Shown here piece by piece: positions 44,682-53,688 of a stretch of 64,000 nucleotides of DNA. The stretch spans positions 3,968,001-4,032,000 of the forward strand of contig NZ_SZZN01000001.1 in the NCBI RefSeq assembly GCF_006125015.1, given 5' to 3'. Made by a program: the position numbers and the translations under genes. Origin of the DNA: Roseovarius arcticus. Lineage in GTDB: Bacteria; Pseudomonadota; Alphaproteobacteria; Rhodobacterales; Rhodobacteraceae. The notes below the pieces were generated by a model, which was not told the DNA's origin, made no database searches, and saw nothing but the letters and a program-made list of their open reading frames with translations. Each line of letters begins with the position of its first letter. The first letter of the stretch is position 1.

Positions 44682-45761
44682 TTACGCTTTGGCGCCCTTG
44701 CGGCCCGATCCCAGCATCGCGGGCGCGGTGCTGTCCAGCGGCCAGCGGGGCCGCGCGGCAAGGGTCATATCGTCTCTATGGCCCGCGCGGAACAACTCGG
44801 CGCCGGCATAGGCAATCATCGCGGCGTTATCGGTGCACAGCGCCAGCGGCGGCGCGACGAACTGCGCGCCTGCCTCAGCTGCGACGTGCATCAGTGCGCC
44901 TCGGATCGCCTGATTTGCGGCAACTCCGCCCGCGACGGCAATCACGCGCAGATCAGGGCAGGCGGCCAGCGCGCGGCGCGCCTTTTCTGCCAGCACATCG
45001 CGCATCGCGGCCTGAAACCCAGCGCAGAGGTCGCGGCGGTCCTGAACCCTTAGCCCACCTTGCGCGGCAACTATAGTATCGCGAGTGCGCAGCAGGGCCG
45101 TCTTTAGCCCCGAGAACGACATATCACAGCCGGGCCGGTCCAACATCGGGCGCGGAAAGGCGTATCGCGCTGGATCGCCCAAGGCCGCCTCTGCCTCCAC
45201 TGCAGGGCCGCCGGGCTGGGGCAAGCCTAGCAGGCGCGCCGTCTTGTCAAACGCCTCGCCCGGGGCATCGTCAATGGTGCCGCCTAGGCGTGTATAGTCC
45301 TGCGGGCCGTCGACGCGCAGAAACTGGCAATGCCCGCCCGACACCAGCAGCATAAGGTAAGGGTAGGCCACGTTATCGGTCAGGCGCGGCGTAAGCGCAT
45401 GACCGGCCAGGTGATTAACCCCGATCAGAGGCAGGTTTGCGCCAGCTGCCAGCCCCTTCGCGCACATGACGCCGGACATGACGCCGCCGATCAGGCCGGG
45501 CCCGGCGGTCACTGCGATAGCGTCCATATCCCGTAATTTCAGGCCCGAGGCGCGCAGCACTTCGGCCACGCACAGGTCCAGCTTCTCGGCATGAGCGCGC
45601 GCAGCGATTTCTGGCACTACGCCGCCGAAGGCTGCGTGCAACTGCCCTTGGCCTTGTACCGTCTGGGCAAGTATTTCGGCGGTAGCCCCCACGCGCAGGA
45701 TTGCAGCAGCGGTATCGTCGCAGCTGCTTTCCAGTCCGAGGATGGTCAGGGTGTCGCTCAT
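44682..45761 (-). CDS. tsaD: tRNA threonylcarbamoyladenosine transferase TsaD
   Basis: A 359-residue ASKHA-fold protein that, with TsaB and TsaE, moves threonylcarbamoyl to A37 of tRNAs reading ANN codons. Marks are [14 protein letters not shown] at the start, the iron-binding pair His117/His121 in [24 protein letters not shown] and [10 protein letters not shown]. Length is standard. It is divergent from hemD, as is common in Rhodobacterales, with about 98 bases between the starts. Confidence 0.96.
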   Translation of the reverse strand: MSDTLTILGLESSCDDTAAAILRVGATAEILAQTVQGQGQLHAAFGGVVPEIAARAHAEKLDLCVAEVLRASGLKLRDMDAIAVTAGPGLIGGVMSGVMCAKGLAAGANLPLIGVNHLAGHALTPRLTDNVAYPYLMLLVSGGHCQFLRVDGPQDYTRLGGTIDDAPGEAFDKTARLLGLPQPGGPAVEAEAALGDPARYAFPRPMLDRPGCDMSFSGLKTALLRTRDTIVAAQGGLRVQDRRDLCAGFQAAMRDVLAEKARRALAACPDLRVIAVAGGVAANQAIRGALMHVAAEAGAQFVAPPLALCTDNAAMIAYAGAELFRAGHRDDMTLAARPRWPLDSTAPAMLGSGRKGAKA

Positions 45762-45859
45762 CAGCTCCGCTCATTGCCTTGCGCGGCGTCCGCCCGTTGC
45801 GTGCGTGCCGCCGCCCGCGTATCATTTGGCGAGCCACCTCACAACTGCGGAGCCATGCG

Positions 45860-46591
45860 TTGCCCCCGGTCATCCTTATTACGCGACCCGAGCCTTATGG
45901 CGCCGAATTCGCCGCAACCTTGCGCACGCTGCCGGGGGGCGATCTGCCGACGATCCTGTCGCCTGCGTTGCAAATCGGGGCGCTTGGCACCGTGCCGGAC
46001 CTTGGCGCTTATCGTTGGCTGATCTTTACCTCTCGCAATGGCGTGCGCTATTTTGCGGGTGCCAGTGCGCGGCGCGATATCCCCGTCTATGCCGTCGGCG
46101 ACGCCACCGCCGATGAGGCGCGCCGTGCGGGGATGGAGGCTATATCCTGTGGCGGCGACGCGCGCGATTTGGTCGCGCGTATCATCGCAGATGGTGCACG
46201 CGGCCCCATGCTGCACCTGCGCGGCGCGCACACGGCAGCTGATATTGCCGGAGTGCTAACGGCCGCCGGGATCAAGACAGACGAGGCAATCCTCTACTCG
46301 CAGAGGTCCGCGCCGCTCACGGATGCCGCTCGCGCCTGCCTTATGGGGGATGCGCCTGTGATTGCGCCAGTGTTCTCGCCGCGTAGTGCGGCGGCACTGT
46401 TCAATGACGTGCCGACAACCGCTCCTGTCGTGGTTTTGGCGATCAGCGATGCGGCCGCCACGTGCATTCCCGAGGGTGCCGCGCGCGAGGTAATCATCGC
46501 AGACCATCCCGATATGGCGGCCATGTTGCGCGCGTGGCCCCAGGCGCTGTCGGCGGCCTATCGCCTTGAGGGAACGATACGCGCAGAGTAA
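45860..46591 (+). CDS. hemD: Uroporphyrinogen-III synthase
   Basis: A 243-residue HemD, which closes the tetrapyrrole ring with inversion of ring D. The family is poorly conserved, but ILITRPEPYGAEFAATL, WLIFTSRNGVRYF, VYAVGDATADEARRAGM and VFSPRSAAALF fit. A TTG at 45860 behind GGAG gives the expected N-terminus; no in-frame ATG is nearby, and the open frame back to 45701 runs into tsaD on the other strand. A Mic60-like gene and hemY follow, as known for alphaproteobacteria. Confidence 0.88.
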   Translation: MPPVILITRPEPYGAEFAATLRTLPGGDLPTILSPALQIGALGTVPDLGAYRWLIFTSRNGVRYFAGASARRDIPVYAVGDATADEARRAGMEAISCGGDARDLVARIIADGARGPMLHLRGAHTAADIAGVLTAAGIKTDEAILYSQRSAPLTDAARACLMGDAPVIAPVFSPRSAAALFNDVPTTAPVVVLAISDAAATCIPEGAAREVIIADHPDMAAMLRAWPQALSAAYRLEGTIRAE

Positions 46592-46638
46592 GGTTATAAT
46601 TCTGATCAATCAGGCAAGATTCGAAGGGGGCTATCGAC

Positions 46639-48060
46639 GTGGCGGATAAAAGTGGGGCCGGAGCAGGCAAAAGTGCCGAAACCGGCAGCGGCGACGATAC
46701 CAAAAGTTCGGCTTCGGGTAAGGTTAGCGCCAAGGGACGTGCAACTGGCGCGAAACCTAAAGGATCCAAAACGACGTCCGCTAAATCCGCCTCTGCAAAG
46801 TCGGCCTCTGTTAAAACGCCCTCGGTCGCCGCGCCGCCGAAAAAAAGCGCCGTCGGCAGCCAAGAGGCGAGTATAAAGCCTGATCCAGCCACGCCGCCGC
46901 AGAAATCCAGCGCGCCAGCAGCTACGGGTGGACCTGCCAAGCCTGCAAGCGATACGGCGCCAATTACCACCTCGTCGGTGCCGAAAACGTCGACTGCCAA
47001 GGCGCAGCCCGACGCTCAAGCAGCCAAGCCTGATCCAGCGAAGACAGAGCCTGTTAAGCCCGCCACGACTTATCCACCCGCATCACAATCGACCCAAGCC
47101 CACTCACCCGCACCTCAGCGGCGCGGTGGCTTCTTGCCGATGTTGCTGGGGGGTGTCTGCGCTGCTGCAATCGGGTTCGGTGCGGCATATTACATCCTGC
47201 CGCAGCTGGGCCTGAATGCCCCTGCGGCCGCTACTGATGACAGCGTTGCCGCGCGACTAGACGAACAGACGCAGCGCCTTGATGCGCTGGACCAGCAAAT
47301 CGCGAACACCCCCGGCGCGGCCGATGCCCCTGACCTGAGCGGTCTGGAGGCGGGCCAACAAGCCTTGGAGGCCCAAATTTCTGAGCAGGCCGAGCAATTG
47401 ACAGCGCTGGCTGCCCGCATTGATAGCATCGAGGCGCAGCCAGCATCTGGTAGCACCGGTGTATCGTCTGGACAGCTGACCTCATTGCGCGGTGCCGTCG
47501 AAGAGCAAGCGGCCCGGCTAGACGCATTGGTGAACGAGGAAGCTCAGCGAAAGGAAGCTGCGCTGGCATCGGCTCAGCAGGCCTTGCGCCTTGCCGCGCT
47601 GACGCGCATCGGTACCGCTTTGGACACCGGTTCTGCGTTCGCCCCGGCGCTGGGCGATCTGGAGCGGGCAGGAATGTCGGCCCCAGACGCATTGCAGGAG
47701 GTGGCCGAGGCCGGCGCGCCGACCCAAGCGGACCTGCAAGAGAGTTTCGCCCCCGCCGCACGTGCAGCGCTGGCAACCGTCCGCAAATCTGGCGAGGGCG
47801 GCGAGGATGCAGGCTTTTGGTCGTTTATGTCGGACCAGCTTGGCGCACGCTCGCTTGAGCGGCGCGAGGGGCCGGGCGTGGATGCCGTACTGTCGCGCGC
47901 CGAGGATGACGTAAGGCAGGGCAATCTGCAAAGCGCTCTGACCGAAATCGACGCGCTACCCGAACTTGCCAAGGCTGCACTGGCCGAATGGGCCGCCGAC
48001 GTGCGCGCCCGGATGCAGGCGGTCGCCGCCCATGACGCGCTTGCCGCGAAACTGAATTGA
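46639..48060 (+). CDS. Mitofilin/Mic60-like membrane protein
   Basis: A 473-residue protein matching alphaproteobacterial Mic60. Residues 1-160 are a low-complexity Ser/Lys/Ala/Pro arm, about 163-187 is one membrane helix (FLPMLLGGVCAAAIGFGAAYYI in parts), about 205-330 is a coiled coil, and the end carries the mitofilin-type domain (DAVLSRAEDDVRQGNLQSAL, EWAADVRARM). In mitochondria and some bacteria Mic60 shapes inner membranes. The place between hemD and hemY is the known alphaproteobacterial context. Start is GTG 46639. Confidence 0.88.
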   Translation: MADKSGAGAGKSAETGSGDDTKSSASGKVSAKGRATGAKPKGSKTTSAKSASAKSASVKTPSVAAPPKKSAVGSQEASIKPDPATPPQKSSAPAATGGPAKPASDTAPITTSSVPKTSTAKAQPDAQAAKPDPAKTEPVKPATTYPPASQSTQAHSPAPQRRGGFLPMLLGGVCAAAIGFGAAYYILPQLGLNAPAAATDDSVAARLDEQTQRLDALDQQIANTPGAADAPDLSGLEAGQQALEAQISEQAEQLTALAARIDSIEAQPASGSTGVSSGQLTSLRGAVEEQAARLDALVNEEAQRKEAALASAQQALRLAALTRIGTALDTGSAFAPALGDLERAGMSAPDALQEVAEAGAPTQADLQESFAPAARAALATVRKSGEGGEDAGFWSFMSDQLGARSLERREGPGVDAVLSRAEDDVRQGNLQSALTEIDALPELAKAALAEWAADVRARMQAVAAHDALAAKLN

Positions 48061-48074
48061 AAGGGCCCGCCCCA

Positions 48075-49559
48075 ATGCTGTGGTCAATCATAAAGATCGT
48101 CGTTTTTCTGGCCCTCGTCGTGATGGTCACCTTTGGCGCGTCCTACCTGCTGGATCTGGACGGAGGCGTGCGTATCGTCATGGCGGGGGTCGAGTTGAAC
48201 CTGACCCCGCTCAAGGCCGTAATGGCTTTGGCCATCCTGATACTGGGTCTGTGGCTACTGATGAAATTGGCGGCTCTGCTGATCGCGGTGCTCAAGTTCA
48301 TTAACGGGGACGAGACGGCAATATCGCGCTATTTTGACCGCAATCGCCAAGAAAAGGGCTACCGCGCCCTGTCTGAGGGGATGATGGCGCTGGCCTCGGG
48401 CGAGGGCGACGTGGCGATGGCCCGCGCGGCCAAGGCCGAGCGTTACCTGCGCAAACCCGCGCTGACGAACCTTGTTACCGCACAAGCTGCCGAAATGCAG
48501 GGCAACCGCACCAAGGCTGAGGAGGTGTATAAACGCCTGCTCAAGGACGACCGCACCCGTTTTGTCGGCGTGCGCGGAATTCTGCGGCAAAAGCTGGCGG
48601 ACGGCGATACCGAGACGGCGCTGAAATTAGCGCAGACGGCATTTGGCCTCAAGCCTGCGCACCCTGAAATTCAGGACACCCTGCTGCGCTTGCAGACCGG
48701 AAAAGAGGACTGGTCTGGCGCGCGCGAAACGCTGGGCGCCAAGCTGAAGCACGGCAATATCCCACGCGACGTTCACAAGCGACGTGACGCTGTATTGGCC
48801 TTGTCAGAGGCACGCGACATTGCCGTAGAAGGCAAAACTGTTGAGGCACGCGAAGCGTCAATCGAAGCGAACCGCCTGTCGCCCCATCTGATCCCCGCCG
48901 CCGTCATGGCTGCGCGCAGCTACATCGCGCAAGGCGCGCCGCGCTACGCCGCCCGTGTGATCCGCAAAGCGTGGGACCAGCAACCACATCCCGATCTGGC
49001 CGCTGCATTTGCTGCCATTGCCCCCGATGAAACGCCGCAGCAACGCCTCAAGCGGTTCGGCAAGTTGATCACGGCGCGCCCGGATCACCGCGAGTCAAAG
49101 CTGGTCGAGGCAGAGCTAAACCTTGCCGCCGAGGATTTCCCTGCCGCGCGCCGCGCCTTGGGCGATCAGGTGGAGAAGGATCCAGATGCCCGCGTTCTGA
49201 CAATCATGGCAGCGATCGAGCGCGGTGAGGGCGCCCCCGACCGTGTGGTCAAGGGCTGGCTGGCCCGCGCACTGGCTGCGCCGCGCGGCCCGCAATGGAT
49301 CTGCAATAATTGCCAGCATATCCACGGTGATTGGGCACCCGCCTGCGAGAATTGCGGCGCCTTCGACACACTGGAATGGAAGTCCCCGCCGCTGAACGAC
49401 GTCATTTCGCCCACTGGCATCGAGATGTTGCCGCTGATCATGGGCGACATGGACGGCGTAAGCGCGCAAGATGTAGTGCGCGTGGTTGACGCCGAAATCG
49501 TTCCCGAGACACCGGATGCACCCGTCACCCCGGACGAGGTTACACCAGCTGAAAAATAG
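48075..49559 (+). CDS. hemY: HemY-N protein with C-terminal zinc ribbon
   Basis: A 494-residue membrane protein. Two N-terminal helices (about 1-65, including LWSIIKIVVFLALVVMVTFG and the AVMALAILILGLWLLM segment) form the HemY_N region, followed by TPR-like helical repeats (about 90-380). Near residue 410-430 there are two CxxC pairs, ICNNCQHIHGDW and ACENCGAF, a rubredoxin-like metal site of the kind seen in LapB/YciM. This HemY is not a protoporphyrinogen oxidase; its role near heme synthesis is unclear. ATG 48075 follows AAAGGG; a TTG at 48057 overlaps the mic60 stop. Confidence 0.88.
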   Translation: MLWSIIKIVVFLALVVMVTFGASYLLDLDGGVRIVMAGVELNLTPLKAVMALAILILGLWLLMKLAALLIAVLKFINGDETAISRYFDRNRQEKGYRALSEGMMALASGEGDVAMARAAKAERYLRKPALTNLVTAQAAEMQGNRTKAEEVYKRLLKDDRTRFVGVRGILRQKLADGDTETALKLAQTAFGLKPAHPEIQDTLLRLQTGKEDWSGARETLGAKLKHGNIPRDVHKRRDAVLALSEARDIAVEGKTVEAREASIEANRLSPHLIPAAVMAARSYIAQGAPRYAARVIRKAWDQQPHPDLAAAFAAIAPDETPQQRLKRFGKLITARPDHRESKLVEAELNLAAEDFPAARRALGDQVEKDPDARVLTIMAAIERGEGAPDRVVKGWLARALAAPRGPQWICNNCQHIHGDWAPACENCGAFDTLEWKSPPLNDVISPTGIEMLPLIMGDMDGVSAQDVVRVVDAEIVPETPDAPVTPDEVTPAEK

Positions 49560-49617
49560 CCTTTTCGTCTCGGCATACGTGACTCTATAGTTCCGCCACC
49601 CAAGGCACCGACCATGG

Positions 49618-49693
49618 GCCGCTGTAGCTCAGCTGGTAGAGCACGTCATTCGTAATGATGGGGTCGTAGGTTCGAGTCCTATCAGCGGCACCA
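49618..49693 (+). tRNA. tRNA-Thr (anticodon CGT)
   Basis: A 76-base cloverleaf including encoded CCA. Acceptor GCCGCTG pairs with CAGCGGC, the D arm is GCTC..GAGC, the anticodon loop is TTCGTAA with anticodon CGT (reads ACG), and the T arm is GTAGG-TTCGAGT-CCTAT. It lies 58 bases after hemY, and a stress/signalling gene region begins downstream. No copy of its 3' end was noticed further on. Confidence 0.97.
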
Positions 49694-49960
49694 AGTTCCA
49701 CATGCAGGTAACGTACAAAGGTCGCATGTCATCGCGGCCCCATCTGCTGGTCGATAAGGTGGAACCATTGCGGGACCGTCTAGTTGATTATGCCTGATGT
49801 CCGAGTCTGTATGGCAGGACACGATTTGGGGAACCTTATCCAAATCTCACGCAATAAGCGATTTGCTAACCACTGATGTTATGTAATAAATTGACGTAAG
49901 TATAAGAAATACCCTGTCGCACTAGATGCTTAGCGAAGGTTTGATTCCGGGAACTCGAAC

Positions 49961-51478
49961 ATGAAAGATGATGTCAGAACTGACCGACAGCCTAGGCTCA
50001 CGACGGGAACGCGTGGGTTGGATGATGTCCTGCAGGGCGGCGTGACGCCTCAGCGGCTCTACCTCGTCGAAGGCACGCCGGGATCCGGAAAGACTACTCT
50101 CGCACTTAAGTTCTTGATGGAGGGTCGCAAAGCGCGAGATCGGGGGATCTACATAACGTTATCTGAAACAGTCGATGAATTGACTGCCGTGGCACAGTCC
50201 CATGGCTGGACGCTGGACGGCATCGACTTGTTTGAGATGGTAGCAGAAGATGAGTTTAACTCCGATAACGAGCAGTCCTTGCTGCATCCGAGCGAGGTTG
50301 AACTGGGCGAAACAGTACGCGGAATCATTGAGCTAGTCGAAAGAACCAATCCGGCCCGTGTCGTTCTCGACAGCCTTTCTGAATTGCGGCTCTTGGCGCA
50401 GAATCCACTTCGTTATCGTCGGCAGATACTTGCACTCAAACACTTCTTCGCGCGTCGAAAATGTACCGTCCTGATGCTTGACGACAGAACAGCCGAACCG
50501 GGTGATCTGCAGCTGCATTCTATCGCGCATGGTGTCATCTCTCTAGAGCATTTGGCGAACGATTTCGGATCGGAGCGTCGACGCCTGCGCGTGATCAAGA
50601 TGCGAGGGCTGAAGTACTACGGTGGTTACCACGACTTCACGATTGAGCGGGGCGGCATCTGCGTTTATCCCCGCCTGATCGCTGCGGAGCACCATCGTAG
50701 CTTTTCCAGCGAGCCTGTGACGACCGGTCTGGCTGAACTGGATGCACTTCTGGGTGACGGCCTTTTCCCGGGCACCAACGCTCTGCTGGCAGGGCCCGCT
50801 GGTGTTGGCAAGACGACGACTGCGGTGCGCTGTATGATAGCTGCATTGAGGCGCGGTCAGAAGGCGGCGTACTTCTTGTTTGATGAGCGCTTGGCTACGC
50901 TGATGATCCGGTCGAAAGCTCTCGACATGGATTTGCAGCCTTTTATTGATAATGGCCTGCTAGAAATCCGGCAGATTGATCCGGCAGAGTTGTCGCCGGG
51001 GCAATTCGCAAGCGCGGTCCGGAGTGCGGTGGAAGAGGACGAAGTGAGCATCGTTGTGATCGACAGCCTGAACGCATACCTCCAAGCTATGCCCAGCGAC
51101 AATTTCCTCGTGCTGCAGATGCACGAGCTTTTGAGCTATCTTGCCCAACAGGGCGTTGTTTCGCTGATGATCCTTGGCCAGCACGGCGTGACCGGTGATC
51201 TCAGGTCGGATATCGATATCAGCTATCTGGCCGATACAGTGATGATGCTGCGGTTTTTCGAGGCAGAAGGACAGGTCCGTAAGTCCATCGCTGTCATAAA
51301 AACGCGAACGTCCGATCATGAGCGCAGCATTCGGGAGTTCAGCATTGATGGCAACGGCATGTCGATCGGCGCGCCGATCCGTAGCTTCTCGGGCATTCTT
51401 TCGGGGTCTCCGGTCTATACACCGAAAAACGACAATCTGCTTTCTCTCGAAACTGGCGACAAGGCCAAGAACGAGTGA
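49961..51478 (+). CDS. KaiC-like double RecA ATPase
   Basis: A 505-residue protein with two KaiC-type ATPase domains: Walker A GTPGSGKT (38-45) and GPAGVGKT (278-285), each with acidic residues after the second strand (LSET; FDER, Asp308/Glu309). In cyanobacterial KaiC the second domain autophosphorylates Ser431 and Thr432; the aligned segment here reads DIDISYLADT, keeping Ser421 but with Tyr422 for the Thr. No kaiA or kaiB is near. Its stop overlaps the start of a histidine kinase gene by 4 bases. Related proteobacterial systems are thought to act in stress or light signalling. Confidence 0.88.
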   Translation: MKDDVRTDRQPRLTTGTRGLDDVLQGGVTPQRLYLVEGTPGSGKTTLALKFLMEGRKARDRGIYITLSETVDELTAVAQSHGWTLDGIDLFEMVAEDEFNSDNEQSLLHPSEVELGETVRGIIELVERTNPARVVLDSLSELRLLAQNPLRYRRQILALKHFFARRKCTVLMLDDRTAEPGDLQLHSIAHGVISLEHLANDFGSERRRLRVIKMRGLKYYGGYHDFTIERGGICVYPRLIAAEHHRSFSSEPVTTGLAELDALLGDGLFPGTNALLAGPAGVGKTTTAVRCMIAALRRGQKAAYFLFDERLATLMIRSKALDMDLQPFIDNGLLEIRQIDPAELSPGQFASAVRSAVEEDEVSIVVIDSLNAYLQAMPSDNFLVLQMHELLSYLAQQGVVSLMILGQHGVTGDLRSDIDISYLADTVMMLRFFEAEGQVRKSIAVIKTRTSDHERSIREFSIDGNGMSIGAPIRSFSGILSGSPVYTPKNDNLLSLETGDKAKNE

Positions 51479-52935
51479 TCGTACGGCTGGCCCAGCCCGC
51501 CCGGGACAGTGACCTATTACCGAACATCGCATCCTCGGTTGCTGTGCTTGCGCCTCGCGGACGTGATGCATCCGTCGCGGGGCAGTTACTGGAAGTAGAC
51601 AATATCGCTCCGATCTTGGTCGCCAGTCTCGGGGACTTGGCGGAGCTTGTCGTAAATCAAATCGGCGCCGTCCTGATAACGGAAGAGGCGCTGAGTGGGC
51701 TCGGGACCGAAGCGCTCAAAAGTGCACTCGAAACGCAACCGACATGGTCAGACGTGCCATTCATCGTTCTGGCAAACGGCGCGGTTAAAGGCCGGAGCGA
51801 CCGCGCGGCGCAACAGATTGATGCGCTCGGCAATGTGGTTTTGCTGTCACGGCCGCTCCACGCTGAGGAGTTGGTACGGGCGGTGAGGTCAGCACTCAAG
51901 GCGAGAGGGCGTCAGCACGAGGCGCGGAAGCAATTGGAAGAATTGCAGCTTCGCGAGCTTCAACTCTACGAGAGCGAAGTAAAATTTCGCGCGATTTCAG
52001 ATTCTGTAGACCAGATGATTTGGTGTACACTGCCTGATGGTTATCACGATTATTATAATCAACGCTGGTATGAGTTTACCGGCGTTCCGCAGGGCTCGAC
52101 TGATGGCGAGGCATGGAATGGCATGTTCCATCCCGACGATCAGGAGAAGGCATGGGCCCTTTGGCGACACAGCCTACTGACTGGCGATGTCTACGAGGTC
52201 GAATATCGGTTGCGGCACCGGTCAGGCAGCTACCGCTGGGTCTTGGGGCGCGCGCAGCCTATGCGTGACCCAGATGGAACAATCCTGCGCTGGTATGGCA
52301 GTTGCACGGATATCCATCAAATCAAGATGGCGGAAGAGCAGCGCCAACTGATGCTAGGCGAGATGAACCACCGTGTAAAAAATACGCTGGCCATGGTGAA
52401 CGTGATGGTCTCCCAGACTTTGCGGCAGGCAGATAACCTGAGCGATGCTCAGGCCTCGATCCAGTCCCGGATCAGCATGATGGCACAGGCGCATGATCGC
52501 CTCATCAGGGCCGCTTGGACAGAGACGCGCATTTGCGAAGTTGTCGAGGCAGCTTTGGCCCCGCACCGCACGGGTGAGGGGCGTTTTTCCATTGAGGGGC
52601 CAGATCTGCCGATCGGCTCCAAACAGGCGCTTGCCCTGACGATGGCGCTGCATGAACTTTCGACCAACGCCAGCAAGTATGGCGCGCTGTCGGTCGAAGA
52701 TGGAAAGGTGCGGGTGGCCTGGTGCGCCGAGGCGGGCGGCGATGAGCGCATTTTTCAGTTCACCTGGAGCGAAAGTAACGGCCCACCCGTCGAGATGCCG
52801 ACCCGGCGTGGATTCGGCAGCCGCATGATTGAACAGGCGTTGGCTGGCTATTTTAACGGAACGGCGGAACTCATCTACGACTGCAAGGGTTTGAAATTCA
52901 AACTTAATGCACCGCTGAGTGGTCTGACGCTTTGA
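51475..52935 (+). CDS. HWE-family histidine kinase with degenerate receiver and PAS
   Basis: A 486-residue cytoplasmic kinase. Residues about 20-145 look like a receiver without the usual phospho-Asp (AVLITEEAL where Asp is expected). A short coiled coil follows, then a PAS domain (170-285: FRAISDSVDQMIWCTLPDGY, WRHSLL, HRSGSYRWVLGRA). The transmitter has the phospho-His299 in GEMNHRVKNTLAMV, the His-containing N box ALHELSTNASKYGAL and the WSE motif (431-433) that defines HWE kinases. It is coupled to the KaiC-like gene and followed by a receiver gene, so KaiC probably feeds this kinase. Confidence 0.88.
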   Translation: MIVRLAQPARDSDLLPNIASSVAVLAPRGRDASVAGQLLEVDNIAPILVASLGDLAELVVNQIGAVLITEEALSGLGTEALKSALETQPTWSDVPFIVLANGAVKGRSDRAAQQIDALGNVVLLSRPLHAEELVRAVRSALKARGRQHEARKQLEELQLRELQLYESEVKFRAISDSVDQMIWCTLPDGYHDYYNQRWYEFTGVPQGSTDGEAWNGMFHPDDQEKAWALWRHSLLTGDVYEVEYRLRHRSGSYRWVLGRAQPMRDPDGTILRWYGSCTDIHQIKMAEEQRQLMLGEMNHRVKNTLAMVNVMVSQTLRQADNLSDAQASIQSRISMMAQAHDRLIRAAWTETRICEVVEAALAPHRTGEGRFSIEGPDLPIGSKQALALTMALHELSTNASKYGALSVEDGKVRVAWCAEAGGDERIFQFTWSESNGPPVEMPTRRGFGSRMIEQALAGYFNGTAELIYDCKGLKFKLNAPLSGLTL

Positions 52936-52977
52936 CTGCAGAGATCCGAGTGCGATGGTCTGCGAACAAGGGTCGTT

Positions 52978-53361
52978 ATGAAAATTGAGAATAGGCTACT
53001 GCCCGCTGTTCTAGTCGTTGAGGATGAGACACTAATTCGGATGGACGTTGTCGACATTATTGAGGACGCGGGTTTCACGGCATATGAGGCCGGATCTGCT
53101 GACGCAGCCATCGAACTGATGGAGCGCCACGACAATATCAAAATCCTGTTTACTGACATTGAAATGCCAGGATCAATGGACGGCCTGAAGCTTGCGGCCT
53201 ATGTGCGCGACAGATGGCCCCCGGTCGCAATACTGATCGTGTCGGGCGCCGTCGGAATGCGAGAGAGCGCCCTACCACAAGGGTCGTCATTCGTCTCAAA
53301 GCCCTACGTGACCAGCCATATCACTGAGACGTTGCATGAAATTGCTACCCAGTTGAAGTAA
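52978..53361 (+). CDS. Single-domain response regulator
   Basis: A 127-residue receiver. The acidic pair is in VLVVEDETLIRMDVV, the phospho-Asp in ILFTDIEMPGSMDGLKLA and the Lys in FVSKPYVTSHI. The PGSMDGLKLA loop is typical of receivers that pair with HWE/HisKA_2 kinases. There is no output domain, so it must act by protein contact. It begins 43 bases after the kinase gene and is probably its direct partner. Confidence 0.9.
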   Translation: MKIENRLLPAVLVVEDETLIRMDVVDIIEDAGFTAYEAGSADAAIELMERHDNIKILFTDIEMPGSMDGLKLAAYVRDRWPPVAILIVSGAVGMRESALPQGSSFVSKPYVTSHITETLHEIATQLK

Positions 53362-53509
53362 GGCACCTCGCCCGTTTCATCGGTGCGGTCGGAGCGATTT
53401 TTTGCGACACATCACTTAGAAAATTTGGCTTCGCGCAATAGTTTGCTTCTCGAATTGTGTCTATGGGCACGCGAAAAATTCGCCGTGAAATGTAACTGTA
53501 CCCATTTGT

Positions 53510-53534
53510 GGAACAATAACGCCTAGCTGACGTT
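53510..53534 (+). promoter_or_regulatory. EcfG-type general stress promoter (GGAAC-N16-CGTT)
   Basis: GGAAC at 53510-53514 and CGTT at 53531-53534, 16 bases apart, match the consensus of the alphaproteobacterial EcfG (PhyR-NepR) sigma factor. It lies 55 bases before the ATG of the 24-residue membrane peptide. EcfG regulons often include small membrane proteins, but not every Rhodobacterales genome has EcfG, so this is a motif match only. Confidence 0.5.
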
Positions 53535-53588
53535 TGATGGATGAGCCGCTCGCAATTTGCAGGCGGCACAAAAAAGGGATGCATTCAA

Positions 53589-53663
53589 ATGGGCGGAATT
53601 ATTTACCTCGTAGGTCTCGTTGTCGTGGTGATGGCAGTATTGTCCTTAATCGGCCTGGGCTGA
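53589..53663 (+). CDS. 24-residue single-span membrane peptide
   Basis: A very short gene: MGGIIYLVGLVVVVM followed by AVLSLIGLG, almost wholly hydrophobic and long enough for one membrane helix. AAAAAAGGGATG with GGGA precedes the ATG by about 10 bases. Similar tiny peptides with the MGGIIYLVG start are common in alphaproteobacteria, usually unannotated. It lies downstream of an EcfG-like promoter and 25 bases before a larger membrane-protein gene, so the two are probably co-transcribed. Function unknown. Confidence 0.72.
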   Translation: MGGIIYLVGLVVVVMAVLSLIGLG

Positions 53664-53688
53664 ATTTTCGATTTCAAAGGATAAAAAA

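Noticed and set aside
49618..49693. Search for an attachment-site copy of the tRNA-Thr 3' end downstream
   Set aside because: No second copy of the T-arm and acceptor sequence was found by eye up to the end of the window.
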